NCBI GenBank assembly: GCA_031763025.1
Contig: JASSKH010000024.1
Span: forward strand, 5,981,387-6,045,386
Length of the DNA stretch: 64,000 bases
Reading direction: 5' to 3'
From: Macrocystis pyrifera
Taxonomy: Eukaryota; Sar; Phaeophyceae; Laminariales; Laminariaceae
Positions 1-12,971 of this stretch are shown here, piece after piece; position 1 is the first letter of the stretch, and each line of letters starts with the position of its first letter. The notes below the pieces were generated by a model that was given only the letters and a program-made list of their open reading frames with translations, ran no database searches and had not been told where the DNA came from. The position numbers were made by a program, and so were the translations under genes.

Positions 1-430
1 TCCATAGTAAATAGGACCTACGATAAACACAAGAACCTATATATTTACCTATTCTTACTAACAATATTTTGTCCTACTTACTATATCATCACTTTTACTT
101 TCCATCCCACTCGTAGGAGGTTTTACCCTGGACGATCTTCTGGACAAGCCGTGGTCACAGGTGTCGTCCCTTCTCCCCCCCCCCCCGGTACGTGCCTTTA
201 GTTTTTTATCGCACATACGGTTCAGCATTCCCCCACTGCTCGTTGACTTTCATCGAATGAATGTACAGCAAACTCACGCTCTCGCGCTGTCCGCTAATCA
301 ATTTTATGCAAGAAAAAGTCCCTACGAGCATGCACTCGGTGAGACTCGAACTCACGAACTTGATCTTGATAGGCTCGCGGACCACCTACCAAGCCACCGG
401 GGACGCCGGTATCTATGGTCCCCCGTAATA
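1..430 (-). mobile_element. Family A MITE, interrupted by a SINE
   Basis: The left part (1-86, beginning beyond the window) and the right terminus CTATGGTCCCCCGTAATA (413-430) are the two ends of one family A copy. A family D SINE sits between them. Confidence 0.8.
87..411 (-). mobile_element. Family D SINE (tRNA-related)
   Basis: On the minus strand the head has an A-box-like GGTGGCTTGGTAGGTGG and a B-box-like GTTCGAGTC, then a body containing TTTCATCGAATG (plus-strand reading) and a pyrimidine tract at 174-186. Closely matches 51069-51400. No poly(A) tail is visible in this copy. Confidence 0.75.
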
Positions 431-449
431 TTCAAATACTATGGGAAGT

Positions 450-490
450 ACTTTGTCCCGATGACGGGACTCCGGTCTTGAAAGGGTTGG
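450..490. repeat. Family B foldback, half copy
   Basis: Only the right half is present: TTTGTCCC, ACGGGACTCCGGTC and AAAGGGTT. Confidence 0.5.
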
Positions 491-1594
491 GACGTTCTTT
501 CTACCCTTGGACATCCAGCACTGCACGACCAGAGTTCTTGCCGATTATTCAATCCTATTACATAGAGAGATAAAAAACTACCAGGTATGCGTGAAGACCA
601 ATGCCGATGGGAAAGCGAAACATCAATAAAAACTTTGAATTTCAAAGATACCCGCCAAAAAAACAGTAGGAACACGCTTGAAAAAAAAAAAAAAAAAAGT
701 TCGAAACTTTTGGAAAAGTCCGAAAAAAGTGGAAAAGTCCGAAAAAAGAAAATCTGGGGCCGTATGTTCGGCCAACATCGGCGTGAAAAACTCAGGACGA
801 TGTTCGGTTCGAAGCGGCGAGATTCCGAGTCCTCGACAGATATCGATCGACAAAGCCAACCACTGCGTTATGAATTCTGAACGGAGTGAGCTCGTTAGGG
901 CTCCGACCCAACCTAGGGTCACCGTGTTGGTTCACACAATGGCCAGTGACGTGTGGCGGGCGCTGGCCAGGCGTACGATAAAAAAACAAGTAGACGCTGG
1001 TGTGCACAAAACAGTAAGACAAAGATTCTGGATCCGTCTCGAACGGCAAAAAAACAGGCTTTTTTTCAGGTTTGGGAGGATACCGTAGGACGCCGCCGGC
1101 AGGCTCTCCCCCCCTAGAGCATGGATCCACCTCCTATCTTCGAGGCCGTCATCTGTACTCGTTGGCCTTGCCGGCACCAAGCGGGTTGGCCGTGGGCTGA
1201 GTCTATATCGAGATCGAGCGTCTATCCTCGCATGAGCTTATTCTTATCAGCGTGTTTGACCATTTGCAACGAGAGAAAACAAATTGCGCCGCCTGCAGCC
1301 ATCAGAACACAAAAAAACAAAAAAAAAAATTAACATTTTTTCCCACAGCGGCGGTACGAGGATATTTGCGGCTGCTTTTATAAAGCAATATATTTTTTAA
1401 AGAAAACTTGCTCGACTTCGCGTTTCCATTGGCATAGGTCTAAGTAGTCACAAAACTACAGCAGTACGGCAGATAAATAAAATACATGGTTACTGTTCAA
1501 AGTAGTACTCTGTAAGGGTACCTGGCACTTGAAAGCTCCCTACGCTGTACGCTGCGGTGTAGAATGTGTGTGTTGTCTTCACATTGAACCGCCC
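491..1594. other. No gene seen
   Basis: Unique-looking AT/GC mixed DNA with an 18-nt A run near 680 and a short tandem of AAGTCCGAAAAAAG at 717-747. Frames are short and shadow each other. Confidence 0.5.
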
Positions 1595-1760
1595 TTCTTT
1601 TTCCCCTCCCATCCTAATCGTAACTCAAGTCAGGACCGGGGTCACACAGCAGGCTCTCCGTGCCCCCTCTCCACCAAGGTTCGTGACTTGCATTTTTCAT
1701 CGCGAGAAGTCTTCAGCTCTTTCTTCCCGCGTCGACTCGCGTCGAATTGCGCGTAGCATA
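1595..1760 (-). mobile_element. Family D-related fragment
   Basis: CCATCCTAATCGTAACTCAAG, GGGGTCACACAGCAGGCTCTC, TTCATCGCGAGAAG and CGTCGACTCGCGTCGAATTG match the subfamily seen at 18 and 35 kb. The tRNA-like head is absent. Confidence 0.55.
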
Positions 1761-1904
1761 TCTTCCAGTGACAGGTGCCACGAGGTAAGATAGTCCGCAA
1801 GAGACTGGTGTGAGTTTGGTTGACTCGGAAGTCCCCGGATATTGCTGCCGGTAGTTTTGGCTACATACCAGACGCGCAACACTCAAGATAGCACTGATGG
1901 CGCA

Positions 1905-1987
1905 TTCCTTTTACGACTGCCGTCCCGTTTTGGGGGCAAACTACTTGGAATTTGAGCGGGGTGTCTCCAAAACCGGACTGCGGTGCT
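1905..1987. repeat. Family B foldback
   Basis: Both arms are present: CCGTCCCGTTTTGGGGGCAAAC and its inverse TGTCTCCAAAACCGGACTGCGG, around CTTGGAATTTGAG. Confidence 0.8.
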
Positions 1988-3046
1988 ATGTTTCCCGACA
2001 CGATTTCCTCGAAAACATAGGTGGCACACATGGTGGTGCCTTTGGAGAGGTGGCGTCGAGGTCTTTTCTGTATCATACAGATGCAAGGCTCGGCGTTTGA
2101 ACTCTTTCATTCTCGAGAATAGAGTCCAAAACCGTGCGAGAGGGCGTCTTCTTTAGTCATTTCGAGTGCTGGTACGAGGGCATAACTGAACGCGGCAAAG
2201 TTCAGAGTTGTGCCTGTTTATACGAGTATGTACGATCATGAGTGTACACGGGGCATCCGACAACCGGCGACAACCGGCGCGTGTTCACACGAGACTATCC
2301 GATAAAAAAAAGTCAATTTCGTTGTCATATTTCGCCAACGATTTTTTAATCAGCCGTCACGTCCAGTCAACAGCAGGCCAATACAAACTTGATTGAGCAC
2401 AAGTACTGACTTGACTGCTGTCGGGCAATCCCTGAAACTATTATAATGAGGCGCGTGGGCCATTTTTTTCTTGGCTTGCCGAAGAAAAAAAGCCTCTTCA
2501 TAACGAGTCGCACACGAGGGGAGGGTGCCTTGTTTTGAGTTTTTTTCTGTGTCTCAGTCATCATGATTCAACACTTTTTTCCGGCCACGTTTGTCGACCG
2601 CGCTCAACGCACACGGCTCCCAATTCCAGTCCTGGCGGGCTCTGTGCACGCACACACACAAACGAAACCGTCTTGCGCTGGTGCGGTGTTAACTCGTTCA
2701 CAGTTGGTCGATCTATAGATGCGGCAACGTGTGTAGGCACATGGCTGGGCCACGGTAAAAAAAAAAAACAGAACCAACAACCGCAACGATTTAGGAGGTG
2801 TAAAAAGACGCCCAGGGGCGTTAACTGTGACACCGGGGCGTTTTCTGAAGAAAAAATCGGGGCTTTTGGCCCCCCGGGGCGATACGAAAAAGCAAGCAAA
2901 AAGGAACAAACCTCTCACATGCAAGAAAGAGCAACAGCAAGGCATCAGCAGGCGTTTTAACATTGGTGTTGTTCTCACAATAACTCTCAAACGAAGGAGT
3001 CCGTGGTCACACGAAGGTGCTGGAAACCGTAAGAAATCGAAAATTG
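1988..3046. other. No gene seen
   Basis: Mixed unique sequence with several A runs. Frames of 112-141 codons overlap on both strands without recognisable content. Confidence 0.5.
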
Positions 3047-3472
3047 ATCATGACGCAACCCAGCAGCACCGACAAGGCACCCGTCGAAAGCACTGACGAT
3101 CGATCAAACTCTTGGGGAAGCTTGGGTCGTCCTGGTGAAGCGGGGGGGCCCATGGGGGAAGGCAGGCCGGCCCCAGTTCCCGCGCCTGTTGCTCAGGTGG
3201 TACAGTGCGAACCAGTCCCTCGCGTTTACCTTCCGACATTCGAACCGGGGCGTTCAGTAGGGCCCTTACCCTCCGACATTCGAACCGGGGCGTTCAGTGG
3301 GGCCCGAGGGGCGGCAATCCTACTCGACAGCAACGGAGCGCAGGGTGATCGACTACACCCGCCTCCGCTGCAACGACGGCGGCCTCGTGGGAAACCGTGG
3401 AGCGGCAACCGGCCTGGGAGAGGTGCTGTGTCCGCGTCTGACTTTGTCTGTTTTTTGCTGTTGTTGAGCTAA
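3047..3472 (+). CDS. Unrecognised Pro/Gly-rich ORF, possibly gag-like remnant
   Basis: The open frame from the ATG at 3050 begins MTQPSSTDKAPVESTDDRSN and continues into PVPAPVAQVV and PRVYLPTFEPG. The linker followed by YLPTF resembles the N-terminus of some LTR-retrotransposon gag proteins, but no zinc knuckle follows and the frame runs through a tandem duplication at 3226-3306. A 231-aa minus-strand frame overlaps it. I cannot decide whether either is expressed. Confidence 0.2.
   Translation: MMTQPSSTDKAPVESTDDRSNSWGSLGRPGEAGGPMGEGRPAPVPAPVAQVVQCEPVPRVYLPTFEPGRSVGPLPSDIRTGAFSGARGAAILLDSNGAQGDRLHPPPLQRRRPRGKPWSGNRPGRGAVSASDFVCFLLLLS
3226..3306. repeat. Tandem duplication, 40 bp
   Basis: TTACC(T/C)TCCGACATTCGAACC plus GGGGCGTTCAGT(A/G)GGGCCC repeats twice, inside the possible gag-like frame. 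Confidence 0.9.
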
Positions 3473-4317
3473 ACATAACCAACCCACAACCCATGCATGG
3501 AAGTTTCCTACGTATGAAAAGCACGCCTTCGCCTGCTTCGGAAACAGGTCCATCTCCCACACTTGGAAGACTTGCCAGCTCGGCCATGGGGCATTTACCC
3601 GAAAAAATGATAGGCCAGGCGTTTACAGTAAGGCCGCGGCTTTTTTCACATTTTTGTTTCGACAGGGGGCGATTACTCCGGATTTTGCCCGTTTTCGCTA
3701 AAAATATCGCCCCGGGGCTTTTACCGTGAGGGGCGTTTACTTCCATAATGACGGTATATCTGCTTTGGCTCGAACGCCGTGAAACACAGGCCCGAGAACG
3801 TCCGGGCTGGTGTAGTGGTTCGCCTGCTGGCTGTATACGGGGGGGTCTGTGCGGCTGCGTTGCCGTGCTATTAATGGTTGGATGCTGTGTGCGGCGGTCC
3901 TGATGTGGCATTTTGACGTGGCTGCGCTGACCAGTGGGACGGTTTTCGATCTGCTTTTCGATAGTACAAATTATGAAATTCGATTTCAAGCCGTCAACTT
4001 TTTGATTTTGGCATTGGGGTATAGTAAAAATCGACCATTTTCCCGGAATCTAAAAAACGAACGGGAACATGCTTGGCCAGGGACCAATCAGCGCCAAATC
4101 TGTTGTCATTTCGATTTTCGATTTGGATTTTCGATTCGATTTTCGATTCTGTTTGGAGTTTGGACACGCCCTGGGCCCTAACGTCGTGAACGTAGATATT
4201 CGCTCGGGTTGGTTCAGCACAACACAGAATAATATGTATTCGCCCAGCATGACGCATCGCAGATACTACTGCAGGTATTACTGAGGTCGCGCCTCATTAC
4301 CACCAATTACTATTTAC
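3473..4317. other. No gene assigned
   Basis: A 231-codon minus-strand frame (3989-3294) has no motif I recognise and no neighbouring splice logic. Repeats of GGGGCGTTTAC and CGATTTTCGAT are visible near 3730 and 4105-4150. Confidence 0.4.
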
Positions 4318-4480
4318 GAGAACCATAGTAAATGGGACCAAATATTGTTACTAAGGGGGACCATAGTTAATAGGACCAAAAAATGTCCGTAAAAAAAGGT
4401 AAATATATAGGGTTTTGTGCGTGTGGTAGGTCCTATTTACTATGGTCCCCCGTAATAGTACTATGGTCTCCCGTAATAGA
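4318..4480 (+). mobile_element. Two family A MITEs, one inside the other
   Basis: An outer left arm (4322-4349) and outer right terminus (4460-4479) flank a nearly complete inner copy (4350-4457). The inner copy lacks its first few bases. The outer copy has lost most of its core. Confidence 0.7.
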
Positions 4481-6149
4481 AAAAATAGGGAAACATACGT
4501 AAGGGTTTTTGTGTATAGACAGACAGACCCCCGTAACAGTAGCTCGGCGGCGAAATAGACGTATCATGCATCCAATCATATCAAATGTACAAAAAAATAT
4601 AATGCGACCGTTGCAACATCGCGCCGGACGTATGCCGTATGTATCAATAGTCACATTCACGAACTACGAACAATACAGCCGTTATCCTCGTCACGGAGAG
4701 CTCTCTCGGAGACTTGCACCTCGTGCGTAGGCATGTGTGTGTTCCTTCGTTCATTGCATGATACTCGTCGACATCCAGCGCACCCTGAATCACCCCAGAG
4801 ACACACATACAAGTGAGAGCGGCTGTAAAGCACCACAGCAGTTGTGGCCTCACGCGCACAAGAAACGACCCCTGATAAACTTTGGCTGCATTTTTTCGGA
4901 ACGCCGACGTACGGAAATGCAGCATGCACGAATAATAGGGTGTTCCTCCTACCAATTATGAAAATTCAGGCGCAGCGTTGATCGCTACACAAAATGGTGC
5001 TGGTGTTACCAAAATATATCTTGTCGGAGACTCCACACCTCTGCACGTTTATGCCAGTGTGTCATGTCTGTCACGAGTTGTTTCTTGCGGCACCTCCGGA
5101 GAACAGGCCCTCCTCCCCCCCCCCCCCCGACTTCAACAACGAACTGCACGTACATGGTACTTCATGTTCAAACTTTTCAAGACTGCAGTCCCGTTTGGGG
5201 GATAAACTAGTTGGAATTTGAGTGGTTTGTCCAGAACACGGGACTGCTGTAGTTCTGAAAAGGTTAATACTCATAATCGCTACGCACCAGTGTGTCGTAA
5301 TTTCCGTTCCATTCTCAATGCAAACAGCGTGAGGGTAACAAGATTCCGGACACCTGAAAATAGTACAGGTAGTTCACTTCTACCCAAGGTACCTCTGGTG
5401 TAACTCTTCGCCTGGACCTGGTGTGTGTACGGAATTAATTCACATCACGGAGTAGGAACCCCGGTTTGAGAGCGCCCTGCTAATAGTAGATTACGGTACT
5501 CGTGTCCAAATGGTTTTGTCACAAAATAAAAAAGAGTGGCCACCTCCGGGCTTTTGCCCTCTTGTATATTTTCACGCGGCTCGTCAAATCGGGCCGTTCT
5601 TCTTGCATGAGACTCCGCGCAACGGAAGATTCCCGAACGAAAGGCGGGGGCACCACAACAATACAACAGACCGATCACCCACCATGCCCTGCGCAGCGGG
5701 TGTGCCCGACACCGTCGGAACCCGCCTCAACCAACTTCAACTCATACTCGGGCATCAACAAACGTGCTTCGCCCCTAAAATACGTACGTACACACTGAAC
5801 TGGACCAACGCTTTGGGAACAGCAGTCCTCGTCAGTCGTACTTGGAAGTAATGCAGGATGATATCTGCAGTATATATGAACATACAAGCAGTAGTACACG
5901 AGTCGTTTTTTTGCTCCATGTGCTGGAATGAGATCAACTCGTTATTGACCCCGGGCCCCGAAGTAAGAATTGTTGCGGGCGCTTCTCAAACAAAACACCC
6001 ATTGCAACACGTGGGGAGGAATGGAAAAAAATAACGGATGATACTTATCGTATCATACAGAACATGGTACAAGCATTTATTGGGAACACCGCATTCCCGT
6101 TTTTTAGGGGGTCCCAAAACAAAGGGAGGGCATGTTCTTTCCCCCATAT
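4481..6149. other. No gene seen apart from a B foldback
   Basis: Contains a 14-nt C run (5115-5128) and the B copy at 5171-5267. Nothing else stands out. Confidence 0.5.
5171..5267. repeat. Family B foldback
   Basis: Complete: GACTGCAGTCCCGTTTGGGG, TTGGAATTTGAGTGG, then ACGGGACTGC and AAAAGGTTAA. Confidence 0.8.
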
Positions 6150-6270
6150 CCCCCTTCAATACTGCAGGTCGGGTTTTAGGGACAAACCATTCAAATTTCA
6201 AGTAGTTCGTATCCAAAACGGTTTCTGCGGATACTGCAGTTCCATTTTGGGGAACACTTAAAATTTAAGC
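6150..6270. repeat. Family B foldback, diverged, with extra arm
   Basis: GGTTTTAGGGACAAACCA, CAAATTTCAAG and TATCCAAAACGG are recognisable, followed by another partial arm CTGCAGTTCCATTTTGGGG. Confidence 0.6.
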
Positions 6271-9264
6271 AATTTTTGCAGTACTACAGGGGGTTAAAAA
6301 AAGTGAGACCAGTCAAAACATGTTCACCTACGCCTCCACATTCCAGCAGAACCAGGGTCCGTGCGCGCGTCGTTACTACTTTTTACTCTGCGCAGACCTG
6401 GTCAGTTTTTCTACGTGAAAACCAAGATAGAAGAAAGGCATGCATGGGTGATCGTGATCACGTGGCAACCGCCACAACACGGAACTGCGAAAATAGAAAA
6501 CACCACTCTGACCCAAAATATAAGGACGGTTTGTATTGAAAAAATTTATGCCAACAGCCCCTATATTTCGGGTCAGAGGGGTAGTGTGTATTACTCGAAA
6601 GTATAGTAGGTTCCGGGAGAAAGCGCGAGTGAGCGGGAATACGGGTGTGTATTTCGTGATATATAGTGTGCTCTTGAAATTTTCATAAATTTCACCTACC
6701 TTCTTGGTGCTTCTTATTCTTAGTAAACGAACGTGGAAACAAGAATCACGAATTCACCTGATATGGTTCTTGTTGTTCTATGGTGTAGTTGCTGAAACTG
6801 GTGGTTTACATAGCAAACAAGGAGCTGGAGATTACTCACTGCTCAACGCTCCACCACAAGTTGTAAGTGTAGAAACATGAATACACATAGCAGCGCAGAA
6901 GCAGTGTGGTAGAGTACGGCCGGCCCTCTCGCAAGCAAGAGAGAATCGGCGACACCAAATTTTCGCGGAAATCCAAGGCTGATTGGAGTAAAATCTTACG
7001 ACAGGGAAGGCAGTATCAAACATATTGCATGGCGGTGTACCTTTGGTGCAAATGTGCTATTATTTTACACCTCACCTGCGCAGCAACAGCAGCAGTAGTG
7101 GTACCCTTCCCGCCTCTATTGATAACATAAACCTCAGAGACCACGAACAAACAAAAGAGACCTTGAGCAGCGAGCAGCGAGCTCAAAACTCGCAAAAAAA
7201 AAAAAAAATGTTTCGAATTCGTACAAAATGAGAGAGAATACGAGGCAGGCGCGGCACTTTTTTTCAAGATCGGCGCCAATCAAAAATCGAAGGTACGCGT
7301 TTCATGGTTGTTCCAGCTGAAAGAACAAGAAAAAGCGCGCGGGACCCACCCACACCATGTACTACGAACTTATTTGCCACTACTAAACTATTAATATTAA
7401 TACCGGTTGTACACTCCGGTACGAGTGTATATAGGCTTGTGAATTAATGATTTTAATGAACAAATAACTTTCACAGCATTATTTTTACGAAGCCAGCAGC
7501 TGATCGGAACCCATTTCATTATTGCTGGGGGCACGCAACACGTGTGGCTAGCGGAGATCAACCTATAAACAATACCAGGTGCCAGGCAACTACCCCATCA
7601 ATCAATACATACGTTCGTATGGTCATTATTAGAAGGCCCTGAAAGTGTAACGTAACCGCGATTCAGTAGAACCAACCAGGTAAAAAAGTAAACGTGATGA
7701 CGATGGAGGAGGGCGCATTTTGCTGTTTTTTTACACCCATACGAGGTACTGGTACGCAGTCAACTATTACTACGAACGGCGGGATTCTTGCGTCAAAATG
7801 AATGAACATGCCGTTCACAGAGCCAACAAGGAGGGTTCGAAGTTCGAACGAATCATTTTACTGAAAATGGTGCAGGAAGGCGCATTTTCGTGCATGTACG
7901 GTACAAAGCTGCTCAAGGTTGCAGCTTCTTGCCCAAGGTTGCAGATTGAATCGAAAACAAACATGGTTTGATCACGTTGAATCATTATTAATAGTACTTA
8001 ATGTGAAGAACACACACAGGGCGCTACACGCAAGCAAGCAAAAAACACCGATACGGCTCGCAATGCCACCGAAGATGTATACGAGTACAGCCTGTGTGCA
8101 ACCGCAGCCTGTAGCAGCTGCAGCAGCAGCAGCAGATGTTGCTGCCGCATACAAGCCCCTTCCTACGACCCCGGGTACAGAAATCCAGATACGAAGTAAT
8201 GTAGGACGATACGTAAATACGTACGTACGGGGAAGACGGAAGAGCTGCTTGCTATTAATATTAATAGTGCTCCAAAAATTCACGGGCAGTCTATACACTG
8301 CTGTGACAATTAAGTATTAACTGGCAGATACCAGGATTACCAGGTAGTTGACACCAGGTACCAGGTATTAATATTATTAATAATAGTACGTATCTATGAT
8401 GCCTGTTGCACGTATCAGCAATAAGCAATGGCGGCACCGAGCGTGAGAAGGAGCGAAACTGCAACTCCTGCTGCTGCACCTCGTATATCGTATATGAGAG
8501 GAGCAACACCGCCGTTGCTGCTGCCGGTACACTCACCAAGGCATATTATTGAAGGGTGTGTGCTTAAACGGGGGCGGGGCGGGATGGAAAAAGCGGCCAG
8601 AACAGACCAGGTACCTACATACGCGCTTGAAAGCTGCACCGCTAAATAGTCAAACATATTTTACGAATCAAAACGACAGGAGAGCGGACTAAACCTCGAC
8701 AAAAAAGTGTATACGTGACGGTAGTACTTGATGCTCTGGTCGGTGACAACAGCAGCACAGGCCTGCAGGCCGCGATGTGATTAACGTGAGGCCCAACAAA
8801 TCATCGAAACAGCCCGGCATAAATAAAGAAAGGGCCTCATGGGCCAGACTAAACGGGGGGAAAAATGTGCTTCCCCCAATAAATACCAGGTATTAATTAG
8901 TCAACAGAAACACACTGAATACTTCCGTAGAAGTTGAGTAATGCCGGGATCCGCAAATTTCACGGGCGAGTTTGCGCGGCGCGACAGCTGCCCTCTCTCT
9001 CCGAAGCAACTACCGCAGTTAGGAGACATGACGTACATTTTTTCATGTACACACACGTGTACAGCAGTAGACGAACGAACAGGATCGATGGCGCTGCTAC
9101 TCGTCCATGATCACGGTTCCTATTGCTCTGCTATGGATACTTTTGTAGTATCATGATGAAACAACTCTCATTTCTCCTTCCACAGCAGTAGCTCTGACCA
9201 ATAGCGTATGCCAGGCACCACGCAAAAAAAAGTGGACGTGAGGGCAAACCTCGAAACCACTCAC
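6271..9264. other. No gene seen
   Basis: Mostly unique sequence, rich in ACCAGGTA, TATTAATA and CAGCAG words, especially 8095-8140 and 8320-8390. A frame with a hydrophobic Ala/Leu-rich C-terminus (8657-8415, minus) is noted but unsupported. Confidence 0.45.
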
Positions 9265-9560
9265 CGCCAAAACTGCTGGGATCTTGAGTACGCGGCAGCA
9301 GCAGCGGGAGTAGCAGCAGTGGAGGCCGTTGCCTGGGCTGTTGGGCTCATGGCTGCCATGCTCCCGCAGGAGAACGCTCCTTGCGATGGCGAGATGAGAG
9401 CCGAAGCCGCCGTCGCCCCACCCGCAGTCGACCCCCCTTGCTCTGCGGGCGACTGGTGGTAGCCCGCATGAGGGAGCATGCTGCTACTCTGCGCACCGCC
9501 ACCACCGCCGCCACTGCTAGCCATCCCGAGACCGCCTTCCTCTTCCCGGTGATTAGGCCA
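9265..9560 (-). CDS. Possible exon, Ala/Gly/Ser-rich protein, unrecognised
   Basis: The minus-strand frame contains NHREEEGGLGMASSGGGGGG, a Met/Ser/Gln-rich middle and AAAAAYSRSQQFWR. It ends at a perfect GTGAGT donor (9264-9259). GC content is higher than the surroundings and no dispersed repeat overlaps it. The acceptor is unclear; candidates lie near 9690 and 9765. The low-complexity composition would suit a regulatory protein but also a chance frame. Confidence 0.3.
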
Positions 9561-11063
9561 CAAAACCGGGTTCATGTGCATTGGAAGGAAAAAGAAGGTC
9601 TGTCTTTTGCCCGGGCGACCCAACCAGAAAAAAATAGGAAAGAACAACCAGGGCGACAGAGCGAGCAAGATCTTGTCAAGGCGGAGGGCCTGCCAAGTAA
9701 AAACGACGATGTACGACGGCGTCGATGTGTGGTACAGCAGAATGTATCATGCATGCTCCGCACGATCTGAAGGAAGGTAACATGAGAGTCGCTCAACCGC
9801 TCGCTCTGTTTGCTGCTGCTGCTGATGATGATGCTGCTTTACTCTCTCGTACGTCAGGACTTTGCTGGCGTCTACGCTACAGGTGTGTGGTTAAAAAATA
9901 TAGAGACAAGATCTCTCATGAGGGAGTGATGATTGCTTCTTGCGCCGGTAGGTCTTCTTGGTGGATGATGAGCACTGTGACAAAGGGGTAGAAGCAGCAG
10001 CAGCAGGAGCGGCAGCAGCACCAGCTAGAAGGGAATTTATTTGGTGGTCTGGCACCAGCAGGAGTGTCGTTTACTGTTCTCCCCCCCCCCCCCCAGCGCC
10101 CCCCGCGTGCCCCCTACCTACGAGAGGCTCTCAAATGCGACCAACTCTGAGAAGCGCGACGACGCTTCGACAGTACGCACCAGTCGCACCATCTCCTCAC
10201 CGGAAAACGAACGCGCACAACAACAATCTCGCCCCCCCGCACACAGTAAAACCCTACTAGAATGAAGTGAACACAAAACAACCTCTTTTTCTTGCGACTC
10301 CTGCCCCACGGTGGAGTGTGTAGCGGTGCTGGTGGTCATCCAAAATCATCCCGCTGGATGGGCGCTGCTCGATGGGAGACTTTCATGTTTCTCACATTGT
10401 GCGCGACCCCACTCACCGCTCCGTGTGCTTTCTGCCGGCGCGCGCTCGTCCCGGCTGCTACCTGCCTGCCTCAGCTGCTTTTTGCTGCGTCCTGCAGTAC
10501 GTCGTATAGCGTGTCGTGACAAATCTGCGAGGAATTCCGTGCGTTTCCGAAGAAGAAAGCAGATGATGTGTTTGGGGAAACGATTGGCAAAGTCCTGTTG
10601 TGTTGGGCGTAGTGGGCGGGCGTCAGAGTCGCACAGGGTCGTGTTGGTAGTTGCGGTGCCACGGCGGTGGGTTATTCGCTACTTTTGAGGTCGACAGTTG
10701 ATAGCACTGTCAAACATGAAGATCAAATAACACGCCCCCAGAACGACCACACCATCCCCAGAACAATATGGGAAAATTCTAAGACGTCTTCAGACAACCA
10801 TAGGCATGACTCTTCGTCTCGGCTCTTGCATTCGGGAGAGAGGGTGATCTTGATAGGAGTTGAAACTTTCGAATTTTGAGAGCGAGTTCGCTCGGAGATT
10901 TTGGATCGTTCCATGCATGTCGATATTCTCGTTGGATTTTATTTTAGGTTTTGGCCTGCCACGCGCCACGCGTGCCTTTTTGTACTACATCAGACATGAT
11001 ATATTGTTAATATAAAGGTATATTAATAACATTGATAGTGATAGCACCTGGTATGCTATTGTT
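9561..11063. other. Unique GC-moderate region, possible exons undefined
   Basis: No repeat family overlaps it except a 14-nt C run at 10081. Several donor- and acceptor-like sites occur on the minus strand (for example TTGGCAG near 9690), but no chain of exons can be defended. Confidence 0.4.
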
Positions 11064-11165
11064 ACGAGGGACCATAGTTATTAGGACCTACTGTACACAC
11101 AAAAACCTATATATTTACCTATTTTTACTAACAATATTTGGTCCTATTTACTACGACGGTGCCCG
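11064..11165 (-). mobile_element. Family A MITE, degraded right end
   Basis: The left arm and core match the family, but the right terminus after TTTACTACG is corrupted to GACGGTGCCCGG. Confidence 0.8.
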
Positions 11166-12971
11166 GTAAATAATAGGATATGCCACGGTTTTGGCCTTCC
11201 CCAAAGGCACACACGAAAATGAGACTCCGTCCTTTTGTGATGTATATATACGCCGAACGGTGCACTTGATTTTTGAAGCATGGACGAACCCATAATATAC
11301 GCTGGTATAATATAATACCTGGTATAGGTATGTGATACAGGTGCACGGCATCGCTTATAATAATACACATAATCCTCCTCTTAAATTTGCCGGCAACAAC
11401 AACTGCTGCTGCTGTTACTAAAAAACAATACATGAATAGCAGCAAGCAAGCAAGAAGAGCAAGAAGAGACAGAGGCAACCAGCAATAATTTTGAAATCGA
11501 GTATCGTACGTAAAAAAAATAAAGCAAAAATCAAATTTCGTTCTTCACAACATACGTACGGTATGTACGTGCATGTACAGAAACAGAACCAAACGCGAAA
11601 AAAAAAAAACAACTAATTTCTTCCAGCTTCTTCGATTCATCATATGTATATTTATCTTGAGAATTGACGATCTTTAGGAGATATTACTTGTACTTAATAG
11701 TACGTGTGATGGTATGCATTCTACTGCTAACGCATATATATATCGCAACCAAGTAGTAAGCATTCTTAATAGTAAAATAGAATGAATTCAGATTTTTTCC
11801 GTCGTCGTCGTGTTTCAAAAACAATACGCACACTGCTGTTTGTGAATACCACCATGCGGTGATCGTGTCTAAGAATAGAATACGCCAAATGTGTTCAGAT
11901 GGCAACAAACGAAACATATGACGAAATTTTACAACAAGTGAAACGAAGAAATATCACGAAATACATTCGAAAAAAAAACAATATGAATCCAGAAAATTTC
12001 TGAAAAAAATCGATGATTTTTTTACTAATATTTTTTCTGTTATTTATTTTTCATACGTACATACGTACCACATACCTGGTACGTATGTATTTCTCTTTCC
12101 CGATCCCGTTTATTATTTATAGTCCTCGCCCCTTTCCCGCTCTCCCTCCCAGCACTAACTAAGATCTAGCTCTGGGGTCACATAGCGGGCTCTCCTCCCC
12201 CTCGTCCCCACTCCGCACTACTGAACTTACCTTCAGTTTTATCGCGAGCAGAATTCAGCATTTATTTGCTTCCCTCCTCGTCGACTGGCGTCAAATTGTT
12301 GTGCAAACTCACGCCACTAATATACGCTTTTTTCAATGTGTTTTCAAAAGAAAAGAAACCGCCCACGGGCTGCAATCCAAAGCATGACTTGTCGTTATAG
12401 CAGTAGACACGACGTCCAACCTTTACAGTTTAGACCTACGAGGGCGCAAGACCACACGTACCAGGTGCGTATAGTATAGCCTACAGTAGTACATCTACTG
12501 CTGTAATTGATGATATTCATAATATTCATATTAGATATTTTACCAATCTATATGGCTATCAGCCTACATACTACGTACTCACGCGTAAACGTACTGTATA
12601 CGACTCACTACTCGTAGTGTCTGGGATATATCTGGTGTATCGTAATACTTACAGGAATAGTATGTATAACACGTGCACTGGTAAAACGTGAAAAATCGTT
12701 GTCCTGCCGTCCACGCCATTGATTTGTTGAGGTACACCAGTACATTAGTATTGTATTTTTTATGCCATCTATACACGTGCACGGGAATGTATACATGTTG
12801 TACATCGGTTTGTAGGATGCCGTCCTGCCGTCGACGCTTTTTCTTAAGGTTTGGTATCAGTCCACTCGGCTATGCGAGCACTGCTGTGGTAAGAGGTAAC
12901 TACCGTTTGTAAAAGCTTTATTTTTGCCAATCCGCCGGAGGATAGAAAAAAATAAAATAAAATAAATTTTA
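11166..12971. other. AT-rich, no gene seen
   Basis: AT-rich spacer with a D-related fragment at 12125-12305. Frames are short. Confidence 0.5.
12125..12305 (-). mobile_element. Family D-related fragment
   Basis: GGGGTCACATAGCGGGCTCTC, TTTTATCGCGAGCAGAATTC and CGTCGACTGGCGTCAAATTG are shared with the other D-related copies. Confidence 0.55.

Noticed and set aside
3294..3989. 231-codon minus-strand frame
   Set aside because: No recognisable motif, overlaps a competing frame and a tandem duplication; not enough to call a gene.
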